Assembly: GCF_023721415.1 (NCBI RefSeq)
Contig: NZ_JAMQVC010000002.1
Span: 806,001-870,000 of the forward strand
Reading direction: 5' to 3'
Length of the DNA: 64,000 nt
Source of the DNA: Galbibacter mesophilus
GTDB lineage: Bacteria > Bacteroidota > Bacteroidia > Flavobacteriales > Flavobacteriaceae
The translations under genes and the position numbers were made by a program. Within the stretch, counting starts at the first letter, position 1; each line of letters begins with the position of its first letter. The notes beneath the pieces are model-generated. The model ran no database searches. It worked only from the letters and a program-made list of their open reading frames with translations, and had not been told where the DNA came from. This document shows, piece by piece, positions 1 through 8,949 of this stretch.

Positions 1-1
1 T

Positions 2-133
2 GAAACCATTCATTTTAATGAACTGCTTCGTGAAAACAAAAAAGAAAGTCCGATTATGACACACGATTTTAGCCGCTTACTCATGCAAACCATGGACAAA
101 GTAAAAGAACAAATTGGATTACAATATTCTTAA
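2..133 (+). CDS. C-terminal end of an unrecognised protein (truncated by window edge)
   Basis: An open frame enters from the left edge and stops with TAA at 131-133, giving 43 residues that end in KEQIGLQYS. The tail is hydrophilic and helix-like, with no motif I recognise. It ends 21 bases before the GNAT gene on the same strand, so the two may be co-transcribed. The family cannot be named from this fragment. Confidence 0.55.
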   Translation, partial: ETIHFNELLRENKKESPIMTHDFSRLLMQTMDKVKEQIGLQYS

Positions 134-154
134 TTTTTAAGTGAAATTTTAAAG

Positions 155-658
155 ATGACAATCAATTTTACTCCGATAACTATTGAAGACAAAGCTACGG
201 TTTTAAGACTTTTTAAAGAAGCTGCTGAAAAGATTGATAAAAAAGGGGTTGACCATTGGCAATATTGGAAAAATCCGCCAGCAGAAAAAGTAAAATGGGT
301 TGAAGAAGGCTTAAAAAACGATGAGTTTTTCTTCATTCACGATGTTCAAAATAATGACACAATCGGAATGGTTAGGATTCTAAAGGAAGATTTGTTGTAT
401 TGGGGTAAGCAAGTTAAAAAAGCGAAATACGTACATTCGTTAGTAATAAAAGAAAACTACAACGGAAAAGGAATAGGCACCAAGGTACTAAAAGAAATAG
501 CCCAGCAGGCAAAAAACGACTCCTGCGAATATCTTCGCCTAGACGCAGACGCCAAAAACCCAAAGCTCTGCAATTACTACGAAAAACAAGGCTTTAAAAA
601 AGTTGGAACCAAGCAACTACCGCTATCCACCTACAATTTGTATGAAATGGAGTTGTGA
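155..658 (+). CDS. GNAT-family N-acetyltransferase
   Basis: This 167-residue protein is a single GNAT domain that would transfer an acetyl group from acetyl-CoA to an amine. The acetyl-CoA pyrophosphate loop (motif A) is visible as N-G-K-G-I-G at about residues 103-108, after a beta-strand VHSLVIKE. The C-terminal YYEKQGFKKVG segment is the usual motif B region. It has no signal peptide and is probably cytoplasmic. The substrate cannot be read from sequence; this subgroup is close to uncharacterised acetyltransferases of about 165 residues. It is followed 14 bases later by a lipoprotein gene on the same strand. Confidence 0.85.
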   Translation: MTINFTPITIEDKATVLRLFKEAAEKIDKKGVDHWQYWKNPPAEKVKWVEEGLKNDEFFFIHDVQNNDTIGMVRILKEDLLYWGKQVKKAKYVHSLVIKENYNGKGIGTKVLKEIAQQAKNDSCEYLRLDADAKNPKLCNYYEKQGFKKVGTKQLPLSTYNLYEMEL

Positions 659-672
659 TAATGTAACTTACT

Positions 673-1251
673 ATGAAAACGATTTCAAATAAGAAATATT
701 TAGTTCTTTTCCTTTTATATATAATTGTTGGCTGCACCCAGGAAAGTAAATCATCCAACCAAGTAACCGATTATTACCAAGGTTTTAAAAATTCAAATTA
801 TGATTTAATCCGAAGCACAATAGCTGACTCTTTGGTTATAATTGAGGGTAGTCAAGAATTGAAATTTAGTCGGGAAAGTTATTATAGCCATTTTAAATGG
901 GATTCCGTTTTTCAACCTGAGTATACAATAAAGAACATAACGCGAAATAATGAAAAAATTCTTGCTACAGTATCACTAAGGTCATCAAGGTTGGAATTTT
1001 TGGAAAACAATCCACTAACTTGTACGTATGAGTTTCATTTTAAATCAAATAAAATAAACAAAATAGTAATAGTAAACTGTGATGCAGATTGGAAGATCTG
1101 GCAAAACCGAAGGGACTTATTAGTGAATTGGGTAAAAAACAATTACCCAAAATATGGTGGTTTTATAAATGACTTAAGTATGGATGGAGCTACTAATTAC
1201 CTGAAAGCTATTTCTTTATACAAAAAAGAAAATTTAAAAAATACCCCTTAA
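673..1251 (+). CDS. Hypothetical lipoprotein
   Basis: This 192-residue protein begins with a lysine-containing n-region, a hydrophobic stretch and a lipobox ending IIVGC, so it is probably a lipoprotein. The mature part starts with a short segment reminiscent of NTF2-like folds (DYYQGFKNSNYDLI) and is otherwise unrecognised. It lies between the GNAT gene and a membrane protein gene with short gaps on both sides (14 bases each), suggesting one transcript. No function is assigned. Confidence 0.65.
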   Translation: MKTISNKKYLVLFLLYIIVGCTQESKSSNQVTDYYQGFKNSNYDLIRSTIADSLVIIEGSQELKFSRESYYSHFKWDSVFQPEYTIKNITRNNEKILATVSLRSSRLEFLENNPLTCTYEFHFKSNKINKIVIVNCDADWKIWQNRRDLLVNWVKNNYPKYGGFINDLSMDGATNYLKAISLYKKENLKNTP

Positions 1252-1265
1252 AACTTTTTAAGATT

Positions 1266-1973
1266 GTGAATGTAATTATCAATAGAATATTATTTTGGAT
1301 TGCACCTTTTATCATTATCTTATTCTTAATAATATATTTAAACGACGTTACTTTAAAAAATTTTTATACAGAAATTGGATTTTTAGGTTGGTTATCAGCT
1401 TTCACATTAATTATTACATGTTATGATCTCATAAGGCGTTTAAAAAAACTTCAAATTAGAAAAGTAATCCTTGAAAATCCTGATTTAAAAGAAATTCCAC
1501 TTGGTTTAAATAAGCCAAAACGGTTAAATTTCATGGATAGCAGGGTAAGTATAAATGATAACAGCATTGATGTTTTCTTTAATAACAGTGTAGTGTTTCA
1601 CGCTAACAAAAAAAATGAAGAAATAGAAGTAAAAAAATTCTTTGGAAGAAAAATTATAAGTTTTAACGATATTGATTTTCTATTTATTGATTACAATAAA
1701 TTTAGAAAAGACACTTTGATTGATGCTTTGTTCTCTAATGGTAGTCTAGATAAAAAAGTTTGGAGTAATACAGTCTCAGCGATACTTAAAAGTGGTGAAA
1801 AGGTCAAGCTATTCGCTGCCCAACTAGAAATAACGAATCATGATGAACTATTCGATGAAATTACTTCAGGAAAAACCACAACCAATGATTATTTGAAGAA
1901 TGGTGAAGCTTTAATTCAATTATTCAGTCAATTTATGAACAAAAAATATCTTATTATAGATAACCGTTTGTAA
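1266..1973 (+). CDS. Hypothetical two-helix membrane protein
   Basis: This 235-residue protein uses a GTG start, since no ATG fits the N-terminal hydrophobic region. It has two predicted membrane helices at about residues 7-26 and 37-56, followed by a mostly hydrophilic cytoplasmic or periplasmic domain of some 170 residues. No known domain is recognised. It is the last gene of the short plus-strand run and converges on phoH. Confidence 0.6.
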   Translation: MNVIINRILFWIAPFIIILFLIIYLNDVTLKNFYTEIGFLGWLSAFTLIITCYDLIRRLKKLQIRKVILENPDLKEIPLGLNKPKRLNFMDSRVSINDNSIDVFFNNSVVFHANKKNEEIEVKKFFGRKIISFNDIDFLFIDYNKFRKDTLIDALFSNGSLDKKVWSNTVSAILKSGEKVKLFAAQLEITNHDELFDEITSGKTTTNDYLKNGEALIQLFSQFMNKKYLIIDNRL

Positions 1974-2008
1974 AAATAAATGGCATGTTACTATACTTCG
2001 GAAGCATC

Positions 2009-2039
2009 GACCTGCAAAGTTTTTGAAACCATGTAGGTC
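2009..2039. repeat. Imperfect palindrome between convergent genes
   Basis: The arms GACCTGCA and TGTAGGTC surround an inner GTTT/AAAC pairing, so the whole segment folds as a hairpin. A related half, ACCTACAAGGCTTT, lies at about 2064-2077. It sits between the convergent ends of the membrane protein gene and phoH. It resembles dispersed palindromes I have seen between flavobacterial genes and could act as a bidirectional terminator, although no strong T-run follows. Confidence 0.5.
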
Positions 2040-2096
2040 TTAAGAACGGACTTTCTTTAGAATACCTACAAGGCTTTACCCAAATTTTCTCTAAAA

Positions 2097-3053
2097 TCAA
2101 GAATTCGTATGCTCTATCTTTTTATACGAAGCAATAATATCTTTCACCAATCGGTGACGGATTACGTCCTTATCATCCAAATATAGAATCCCAATACCAT
2201 GAACATCTTTTAAAACCAAAATAGCCTCTTTGAGTCCGGAAGTAATCCTACGTGGCAAATCTATTTGTCCGGGATCTCCAGTGATGATAAACTTGGCATT
2301 CTTACCCATTCGTGTTAAAAACATTTTCATTTGGGCATGACTGGTATTCTGTGCTTCATCCAAAATAACAAAGGCATTATCCAGCGTACGTCCACGCATA
2401 AAAGCCATGGGCGCAATTTGAATCACCCCGGTTTCAATATAATTGGCCAATTTTTCAGCAGGAATCATATCACGCAACGCGTCGTACAATGGTTGCATAT
2501 AGGGATCTAATTTTTCTTTAAGGTCACCAGGTAAAAAACCGAGGCTCTCCCCCGCCTCCACTGCAGGTCGGGTTAAGATAATCCTGCGCACTTGTTTTTC
2601 TTTCAAAGCTTTTACCGCTAGTGCTACGCCAGTATAGGTTTTCCCTGTTCCAGCAGGACCAATGGCAAAAACCATATCATTCTTTTTCATTAACTCCACC
2701 AACCGTTGTTGATTAGCAGTTTGGGCTTTAATTAAGCGTCCGTTGGCACCATGCAGCAATACTTCCCCGTGAATTTTAGCATCTATTTCCTCTTGACCGG
2801 TTTCACTGGTAAGAATACGCTCTATAGTATTTTCATCTAGTTTGTTATATTTTCCGAAATGCGAGACAAGCATATCCAACCGTTTATCGAATTCTTCTAA
2901 CATTTCTTCATCTCCAAATGCCTTAATTTTGTTGCCCCTGGCAACCAATTTAAGCTTGGGAAAATACTTTTTCAATAAATCAATATTGATGTTGGCTGGT
3001 CCAAAAAAATCTTTTGGATTGATTTCCGTTAGTTCGATAATGAGTTCGTTCAA
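2097..3053 (-). CDS. phoH: PhoH family ATPase/RNase-linked protein
   Basis: This 318-residue protein is a PhoH-like P-loop ATPase. The Walker A motif GPAGTGKT is at residues 132-139 and the Walker B-like DEAQ at 232-235. An N-terminal KH-like region precedes the ATPase core, as is usual for the family. PhoH proteins are cytoplasmic and linked to RNA metabolism and stress, with no firmly fixed substrate. The start is TTG: an in-frame TAG lies two codons upstream, so no earlier start is possible, and MNELIIELTEINPKDFFG matches the family N terminus. The gene is divergent from the SAM hydrolase gene. Confidence 0.93.
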   Translation of the reverse strand: MNELIIELTEINPKDFFGPANINIDLLKKYFPKLKLVARGNKIKAFGDEEMLEEFDKRLDMLVSHFGKYNKLDENTIERILTSETGQEEIDAKIHGEVLLHGANGRLIKAQTANQQRLVELMKKNDMVFAIGPAGTGKTYTGVALAVKALKEKQVRRIILTRPAVEAGESLGFLPGDLKEKLDPYMQPLYDALRDMIPAEKLANYIETGVIQIAPMAFMRGRTLDNAFVILDEAQNTSHAQMKMFLTRMGKNAKFIITGDPGQIDLPRRITSGLKEAILVLKDVHGIGILYLDDKDVIRHRLVKDIIASYKKIEHTNS

Positions 3054-3189
3054 AAGCTACAATTTAAATGAATATTCCTGTCAATTTGTTGGTATAAAAA
3101 GTACACATAAAAATGGAAAATCTATTACTTTTTAGTAGGTTTGTGCTAAACATTTTTACATACCTGTTTTCGTACCGTTTCTAACAAAC

Positions 3190-3213
3190 TTAAGGAAAAA
3201 AACATTTCCTTAA
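3190..3213. promoter_or_regulatory. Perfect 9-bp stem upstream of the SAM hydrolase gene
   Basis: TTAAGGAAA and TTTCCTTAA are exact inverted complements separated by six A-rich bases. The stem ends 27 bases before the start of the plus-strand gene at 3241. It may be a 5' leader hairpin or a protein-binding dyad. No function is demonstrated. Confidence 0.35.
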
Positions 3214-3240
3214 ATTAAAAAAATATCAACATTTTACTAA

Positions 3241-4068
3241 ATGGCAATTATAACTTTAACTACAGATTTTGGTGTGCGGGATCATTTTGTAGGTGCCATT
3301 AAAGGATTTATTCTTAGTGAAATTGAAAATGCTACCATTGTTGATATCTCACATCGCATCAGTCCTTTTAACATAGTTGAAGCTGCGTATATTTTAAAAA
3401 ATGCTTACAAAACCTTTCCAAAAGGCACCATCCATATTATTGGAGTGGATTCTGAATTAACTCCGCTTAACAAGCACATTGCCGTTAAAATTGATGGACA
3501 TTATTTTATAGGCGCTGATAACGGAATTCTTTCTTTTTTAGCCAGTGAAATTAATCCAGAGAAAATGGTGGAGATAAACATTCACGATAGAATTGAAAGT
3601 GTATTTCCCGTGTTGGATGTATTTGTAAAAGTAGCGGGGCATATTTCTCGTGGTGGGACTTTGGAAGTGATTGGAAAGAGTATTAACGGACTAAAAATGT
3701 TGAAAGGTTTATCGCCCATTATTAACAATGACGAAAATCAAATTACGGGCAGTGTTATTTATGTTGATAACTATGGTAACGTAGTTACTAACATTTCCAA
3801 ACAAATCTTTGAAAGATACAAAAGAGGACGAAATTTTGAATTATGGGCGCGCAATCATAAATTTACCAACATATTTTTTAAATATAGTGATGCCGTAAAT
3901 TTTGAAGATGATAAGTACGTCAATAAGGACGGTGAAAAGCTAGCTATTTTCAACTCGGCGTCGCTCATAGAAATTGCTATTTACAGAAGTAATCTCGATA
4001 CTGTTGGGGGAGCTTCTACGCTACTCGGCTTAAAATATCGAGACACTATCACTTTAAATTTCATTTAA
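3241..4068 (+). CDS. SAM hydroxide adenosyltransferase (SAM hydrolase family)
   Basis: This 275-residue protein matches the DUF62/SAM_adeno_trans family. Characterised members hydrolyse S-adenosylmethionine to adenosine and methionine. The N terminus ITLTTDFGVRDHFVGAIKG carries the conserved DFG-x2-D and G-x2-KG elements. The central DNYGNVVTN motif is the second family signature. It has no signal peptide. It is the first gene of a plus-strand group with gldF and gldG, which is a common flavobacterial neighbourhood, but no role in gliding is implied. Confidence 0.9.
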   Translation: MAIITLTTDFGVRDHFVGAIKGFILSEIENATIVDISHRISPFNIVEAAYILKNAYKTFPKGTIHIIGVDSELTPLNKHIAVKIDGHYFIGADNGILSFLASEINPEKMVEINIHDRIESVFPVLDVFVKVAGHISRGGTLEVIGKSINGLKMLKGLSPIINNDENQITGSVIYVDNYGNVVTNISKQIFERYKRGRNFELWARNHKFTNIFFKYSDAVNFEDDKYVNKDGEKLAIFNSASLIEIAIYRSNLDTVGGASTLLGLKYRDTITLNFI

Positions 4069-4107
4069 GTGTTAACAAATTACAAATCAAATAATTAACA
4101 AAATTAA

Positions 4108-4815
4108 GTGGTCGCAATCATAAAAAGGGAAATAAGCAGTTTTTTTTCAACACCCATTGCCTACTTGGTTATTGGCTTATTTTTAATACTGAACGGTTTA
4201 TTCCTGTGGGTTTTTCAAGGGGATTTCAATATTTTTGAAAGCGGATTTGCAGATATGAATGCTTTTTTTCAACTGACGCCTTGGATTCTCATCTTTCTAA
4301 TTCCCGCAGTTACCATGAAAAGTTTTTCAGAAGAAAAAAAGAGCGGTACACTGGAATTATTACTTACCCGCCCCATTAGCAAGAGCGAAATAGTATTCGG
4401 GAAATTTTTTGGAAGCTATATTCTAATTTTAATAGCTGTACTACCTACTATTCTTTACGTACTTACCATCAATACACTTGCAAATCCAACAGGGAGCATT
4501 GATTATGGACCAATTGTTGGTGGTTATTTCGGACTCTTATTTTTGATGGGAGTCTATACCTCCGTCGGGGTTTTTATCTCTTCACTCACGGATAATCAAA
4601 TAATCGCTTTTGTTGCGGCTGCGCTGGTTTGTTTCCTACTTTATTTTGGATTCTCTGGTTTTTCTGAAATACTTCCGTTTTCTTTTATCGAAAAACTAAG
4701 TCTTAAATATCATTTTGATAGTATTGGCCGTGGAGTAATCGACATACGGGATATCATCTATTTTAAAAGTGTTTCGCTATTTTTCATCGTTTTAACCATT
4801 TTTAAACTAAAGTAA
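4108..4815 (+). CDS. gldF: Gliding motility ABC transporter permease GldF
   Basis: This 235-residue ABC-2 type permease has six predicted membrane helices. The hallmark region is around SFSEEKKSGTLELLLTRPISKSEIVFGKF, the cytoplasmic loop that docks the ATPase. It starts with GTG directly followed by GTC, and the N terminus VAIIKREISSFFSTPIAYL aligns with known GldF starts. GldF, GldG and the ATPase GldA form an ABC transporter required for gliding in Flavobacterium johnsoniae; gldA is not in this window. gldG starts two bases after its stop. Confidence 0.93.
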   Translation: MVAIIKREISSFFSTPIAYLVIGLFLILNGLFLWVFQGDFNIFESGFADMNAFFQLTPWILIFLIPAVTMKSFSEEKKSGTLELLLTRPISKSEIVFGKFFGSYILILIAVLPTILYVLTINTLANPTGSIDYGPIVGGYFGLLFLMGVYTSVGVFISSLTDNQIIAFVAAALVCFLLYFGFSGFSEILPFSFIEKLSLKYHFDSIGRGVIDIRDIIYFKSVSLFFIVLTIFKLK

Positions 4816-4817
4816 TT

Positions 4818-6482
4818 TTGAATTTCAGTAAAAAAAATATCCAAAGAATTGCTTTTTTATTGGTCGCACTTGTTGCCATTAATTACTTGGCTTCCTTTTT
4901 GGTTGTTCGACTGGATCTTACCAAAAATAAACGATACACGCTGGCTGACGTATCCAAAGAAACTGTAAAAAATACCGATCAGGTTATTTTTGTCGATGTT
5001 TTACTGGCAGGCGAACTTCCTTCGGAATTTAAGAGGTTACATACGGAAACAAAACAATTGCTAGAGGAGTTTTCTACTGTTAATGACAAAATAAAGGTAA
5101 ACTTTATTGATCCGCTTGATAATAATAACTCCAAACAACAAAATATACAAAGTTTACAGGAACTGGGTTTAACCCCTGCCTCGGTTACGGTGGAGGAAGG
5201 AAACAGCATGTCTAGAGAAGTTGTTTTTCCGTGGGCTTTGGTAAACATGGGCGAGAAAACAGTTAAAGTTTCTCTTTTGCAAAATACTTTAGGAGCCAAT
5301 AGCGAGCAACGTGTTAATAACTCTATTCAGCAATTAGAATACGCTTTCGCAGATGCTTTTAAACAACTGACCATTACCGAGAAAAAGAAAATTGCAGTCG
5401 TTAGAGGTCATGGCGAGTTACCGGATAAATATTTGGCCGATTTTTTAATTAGCCTTCGAAATTATTATCAGTTGGGGGAATTCCATATGGATTCGCTTCA
5501 AAATAATCCAGAAAAAGTACTTGAAAACTTAAACCGTTTTGATGCGGCTATTATTGCGAAACCTACCGAGCGTTTTTCAGAAAATGAAAAATACATCCTC
5601 GATCAATTTATCGTTAACGGTGGTATAACACTTTGGATGATCGACCAAGTGGTGGCTGATTTGGACAGTCTTCAAAATGATCGCTTTACTTCTTTCGCTT
5701 ATCCGGCTGACTTAAACTTGGACGATTTGCTTTTTAAATACGGAGTACGAATTAAGAAATCATTAGTTCAGGATTTAATTTCAACACCCGTAACCGTTAC
5801 TGATGCCAATGGGGAAATCCCTATCAATTGGTTTTATTCCCCTATGGTAAGAACCGCTAACAATCACCCTATAAACAAAGGGATTAACGTTGTTAAACTC
5901 GAATTTGCCAATGCTATAGATACGCTACCCAATACTATTAAAAAAACAGTTTTACTTAAGAGTTCTCCGCAATCTAAAGAAGTGGGTGTTCCTAGGGAAT
6001 ACAGCTTGGACGAGTTTGATGCACAACAGAATATTAAAGAGTTTAACGATGGAAATAAACCTTTAGGGGTTTTGTTGGAAGGAAATTTTACATCCGCTTT
6101 TAAAAACAGAGTAAAACCCTTTTCGTTTAAGGAAAATAAGGAAATGAACTCTCAGGAAAATAAAATGATTGTTATTGCCGATGGCGATGTGGCGAACTAC
6201 AATTATGTTAATAAAAAGCCGCTTATAAACGGTGTCGATAAATGGACGCAGCAAGTTTATGGCAACAAAGATTTCTTGATTAATTGCGTAAATTACCTGT
6301 TGGATGACGACGGACTTATAAACATTCGTTCCAAAGAGATTGCTTTGTCTTTTTTAAACAAGGAAAAAGTATATCATCAAAAAATTAAGTGGCAGCTTGT
6401 AAACATCGGGCTTCCCATCGTTTTACTCCTTGCCTTCGGGGGTGCTTATCGCTTTTTCAGAAGGAAAAAATATACCATTTAA
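4818..6482 (+). CDS. gldG: Gliding motility-associated ABC transporter substrate-binding protein GldG
   Basis: This 554-residue protein is anchored by an N-terminal helix at about residues 11-30 and a C-terminal helix at about 526-546 followed by a basic tail (RFFRRKK). The large intervening domain matches the GldG/ABC_transp_aux family, with LTKNKRYTLADVSKETV near the N terminus. The start is TTG, immediately after the gldF stop, so the two are translationally linked. It is the auxiliary subunit of the GldFGA transporter. Confidence 0.93.
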   Translation: MNFSKKNIQRIAFLLVALVAINYLASFLVVRLDLTKNKRYTLADVSKETVKNTDQVIFVDVLLAGELPSEFKRLHTETKQLLEEFSTVNDKIKVNFIDPLDNNNSKQQNIQSLQELGLTPASVTVEEGNSMSREVVFPWALVNMGEKTVKVSLLQNTLGANSEQRVNNSIQQLEYAFADAFKQLTITEKKKIAVVRGHGELPDKYLADFLISLRNYYQLGEFHMDSLQNNPEKVLENLNRFDAAIIAKPTERFSENEKYILDQFIVNGGITLWMIDQVVADLDSLQNDRFTSFAYPADLNLDDLLFKYGVRIKKSLVQDLISTPVTVTDANGEIPINWFYSPMVRTANNHPINKGINVVKLEFANAIDTLPNTIKKTVLLKSSPQSKEVGVPREYSLDEFDAQQNIKEFNDGNKPLGVLLEGNFTSAFKNRVKPFSFKENKEMNSQENKMIVIADGDVANYNYVNKKPLINGVDKWTQQVYGNKDFLINCVNYLLDDDGLINIRSKEIALSFLNKEKVYHQKIKWQLVNIGLPIVLLLAFGGAYRFFRRKKYTI

Positions 6483-6521
6483 ATGTTGATAAGTTATTTT
6501 CCGTAAAAAAATCAATTAAAA

Positions 6522-6529
6522 TATCTTTG
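6522..6529 (+). promoter_or_regulatory. -7 element of the dnaN promoter
   Basis: TATCTTTG matches the Bacteroidota -7 consensus TAnnTTTG and lies 25 bases before the dnaN ATG. A well-spaced -33 TTG is not evident, so only the -7 box is called. Confidence 0.5.
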
Positions 6530-6554
6530 TAAGTGTTAGAAAACTGAGCATTCC

Positions 6555-7673
6555 ATGAAATTTATAGTATCTAGTTCTTATTTATTAAAACAACTACAAG
6601 TTTTAGGTGGTGTTATTAATAACAGTAATACATTACCTATTCTCGATAATTTTTTATTTGAATTAAACCAAAACCAACTTACGGTATCGGCTTCTGATTT
6701 GGAAACGACCATGAGTGCTATTTTGGAAGTAGATTCAGATTCTGAAGGAAGTATCGCCGTGCCAGCTAAACTTTTGTTGGATACGCTTAAAACCTTCCCA
6801 GAGCAGCCACTTACATTTGTAGTGGAAAATAACAACACTATTGAAATAAGCTCTAACCACGGTAAATATGCTCTGGCATACGCCGATGGTGCTGAATTCC
6901 CTAACTCAGTAGAATTGGCTGATGCTAGCTCTACCACCATTTTAGGAGATATATTGGCTACGGCAATTAGTAAAACCATTTTTGCTTCTGGAAACGACGA
7001 TTTGCGCCCGGTGATGAGTGGTGTATTTTTCCAGTTTTCTCCTGAAAACTTGACGTTTGTAGCTACTGACGCTCACAAACTGGTAAAATATCAAAGACAT
7101 GACGTTACCGCTTCTCAAGTTGCGGAGTTCATTATGCCGAAAAAACCTTTAAATCTGTTGAAGGGAATTTTAGCAGGTAGCGAAAGTGACGTTACTATTG
7201 ATTACAACGAAAGTAACGCGAAATTTACATTTGATAACATTGAGTTGGTTTGCCGATTGATTGATGGAAAATACCCCAATTATGAGGCGGTAATCCCAAA
7301 AGAAAATCCAAATAAACTAACTATCGACCGTTCTCAATTCTTTGGTTCGGTAAGAAGGGTTTCTATCTTCTCTAATAAAACAACACACCAAATACGTTTA
7401 AAAATTGCTGGAGCTGAGCTAAATATTTCTGCTGAAGATGTAGATTATAGCAACAAAGCCGAAGAGCGCTTAACGTGTGATTACCAAGGTGATGATATGG
7501 AGATTGGATTTAATTCACGTTTTTTAAATGAAATGTTGAACAACCTAAGTTCCGACACTGTTTCATTGGAAATGAGCTTACCTAACAGAGCCGGAATTCT
7601 AACCCCAATTGATGGATTGGATGAAGGAGAACACGTTACTATGTTAGTAATGCCCGTAATGCTAAACAACTAA
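6555..7673 (+). CDS. dnaN: DNA polymerase III beta sliding clamp
   Basis: This 372-residue protein has the normal length and the three-fold repeated clamp architecture. The N terminus MKFIVSSSYLLKQLQVLGG is typical of bacteroidete DnaN, and the C terminus ends MLVMPVMLNN, matching the conserved MPM-like tail. It forms the dimeric ring that tethers replicative polymerase to DNA. A -7 promoter element lies 25 bases upstream and a clear intrinsic terminator follows, so it is probably transcribed mainly on its own. Confidence 0.97.
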   Translation: MKFIVSSSYLLKQLQVLGGVINNSNTLPILDNFLFELNQNQLTVSASDLETTMSAILEVDSDSEGSIAVPAKLLLDTLKTFPEQPLTFVVENNNTIEISSNHGKYALAYADGAEFPNSVELADASSTTILGDILATAISKTIFASGNDDLRPVMSGVFFQFSPENLTFVATDAHKLVKYQRHDVTASQVAEFIMPKKPLNLLKGILAGSESDVTIDYNESNAKFTFDNIELVCRLIDGKYPNYEAVIPKENPNKLTIDRSQFFGSVRRVSIFSNKTTHQIRLKIAGAELNISAEDVDYSNKAEERLTCDYQGDDMEIGFNSRFLNEMLNNLSSDTVSLEMSLPNRAGILTPIDGLDEGEHVTMLVMPVMLNN

Positions 7674-7734
7674 AAATTTTATTCCTCAAATTACCTTGTC
7701 GAGTAAACTATAGCTAACTAATTATATATAGGTA

Positions 7735-7777
7735 AAACCCCGTCTAAATTGTGTGTTAATTTAGCACGGGGTTTTTT
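7735..7777 (+). terminator. Intrinsic terminator of dnaN
   Basis: AAACCCCGTCTAAATT pairs with AATTTAGCACGGGGTTT (one bulged base) around a short loop, followed by a run of T. It lies about 60 bases after the dnaN stop. Confidence 0.9.
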
Positions 7778-7893
7778 ATATTCTATGTCTGATAGACATC
7801 ACTTTTTTCTGTTATCCATTATTCATCCTGTTTAATAAAATAACGTTCCAATTAATTATAGCATGTAATGCACTTTTAGAAGAACAATGCGTC

Positions 7894-7935
7894 TAAAAAA
7901 CAAGGTCGGGCTACTCAATTAATGTAGCCCGACCT
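7894..7935 (-). terminator. Intrinsic terminator of cmk
   Basis: The 12-bp perfect stem AGGTCGGGCTAC / GTAGCCCGACCT (7903-7914 and 7924-7935) is followed on the minus strand by TTGTTTTTT. It lies about 70 bases downstream of the cmk stop. Together with the dnaN terminator it occupies the 329-base gap between the two convergent genes; nothing else is evident there. Confidence 0.9.
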
Positions 7936-8002
7936 CGTAATATCGAAAACCGCACAAAGCGGATAGATTTATTAATGACGAAGATTTAAGTATAGGATGC
8001 CG

Positions 8003-8695
8003 TTACGCTTTTTCAATCACACGAAGGGAATAATTATGAATACGTTCAAACTGCTCGTCAATACCCATATCGCTGTTGTCAAACTCAATAGCATCCTCTG
8101 CTTTAACCAATGGAGAGTCTTCACGGGTAGTATCGATATGGTCTCTTTCCTGAACGTTTTTCAGTACATCTTCATACGCCACATCCTCTCCTTTATCGAG
8201 CAGTTCTTTATAACGGCGAATAGCCCTTTTATCTGCGGAAGCGGTCATGAATAACTTTAATTCAGCATCGGGAAAAACCACCGTACCTATGTCCCTGCCA
8301 TCCATTACCACGCCTTTTTCAATACCCATTTTTTGCTGTTGCTCCACTAGTTTTTGGCGCACTTCCGAAATAGCAGCTACCGTACTTACTACATTGGAAA
8401 CGCGAAGGGTCCTAATTTCGTTCTCTACATTTTCACCGTTCAAAAACATATCTGCATTGCCCGTCTCTTCATTCTTTTGAAATTTTAATGAAATGGATGG
8501 GAGATCCGCAATTAAACCATCACTGTTTTCTCCATTTTCCCCAACATATCCCTTTCGAAGGGCGTACAACGCTACTGCGCGGTACATGGCACCTGTGTCC
8601 ACATACACATAATTGAGTGCTTTTGCCAATTGTTTTGCAATGGTACTCTTTCCAGTAGAGGAAAACCCGTCTATAGCGATGGTTATTTTTTTCAT
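8003..8695 (-). CDS. cmk: Cytidylate kinase
   Basis: This 230-residue kinase phosphorylates CMP and dCMP using ATP. The Walker A loop GFSSTGKST is at residues 10-18 and the CMP-binding DTGAMYRAVALYALRKG segment follows. VMDGRDIGTVVFPDAELKLF is the family signature around the D-G-R-D-I-G motif. Length is normal for bacterial Cmk. It follows lon on the same strand after a 254-base gap that holds repeats, so separate transcription is likely. Confidence 0.96.
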   Translation of the reverse strand: MKKITIAIDGFSSTGKSTIAKQLAKALNYVYVDTGAMYRAVALYALRKGYVGENGENSDGLIADLPSISLKFQKNEETGNADMFLNGENVENEIRTLRVSNVVSTVAAISEVRQKLVEQQQKMGIEKGVVMDGRDIGTVVFPDAELKLFMTASADKRAIRRYKELLDKGEDVAYEDVLKNVQERDHIDTTREDSPLVKAEDAIEFDNSDMGIDEQFERIHNYSLRVIEKA

Positions 8696-8728
8696 TATTT
8701 GATTTTATGTTATCTATCCTATCGCAAT

Positions 8729-8831
8729 GTCCCCTCGAGCGGAGTCGAGAGGTCATTTTACAATTCAACAACTTGTTAATAAAAGTAATATAAAGCTCCA
8801 AGATGGGCTTCGACAAGCTCAGCCTGACAAT
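8729..8831. repeat. REP-like inverted element between lon and cmk
   Basis: The left half TGTCCCCTCGAGCGGAGTCG contains an internal CCTCGA/TCGAGAGG dyad. The right half, read on the minus strand, is TGTCAGGCTGAGCTTGTCGA, a sequence type I know as a common dispersed bacterial intergenic repeat. The halves face each other across about 45 AT-rich bases. Confidence 0.6.
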
Positions 8832-8880
8832 AGCATATTTAGACCTAAACTAGAATTAATTGCACAAACTATAATTAAAG

Positions 8881-8943
8881 CATCAAGCTTCTGTCGTCAA
8901 GCTTCTAGCATCCAACTTCCGTCTTCTGTCTTCTGTCTCCCGT
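8881..8943. repeat. Heptameric CTTCNNN tract after lon
   Basis: Nine consecutive 7-base units can be read on the plus strand (CATCAAG, CTTCTGT, CGTCAAG, CTTCTAG, CATCCAA, CTTCCGT, CTTCTGT twice, CTCCCGT). On the lon transcript this is a GAAG-rich tail beginning six bases after the lon stop codon. Three more tracts with the same period occur at 47715, 48278 and 48883. Confidence 0.65.
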
Positions 8944-8949
8944 CTATAC

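Noticed and set aside
8520-8816. Open frame overlapping the start of cmk in another frame
   Set aside because: It lies largely inside the cmk coding sequence and the repeat upstream of it, and matches no protein family.
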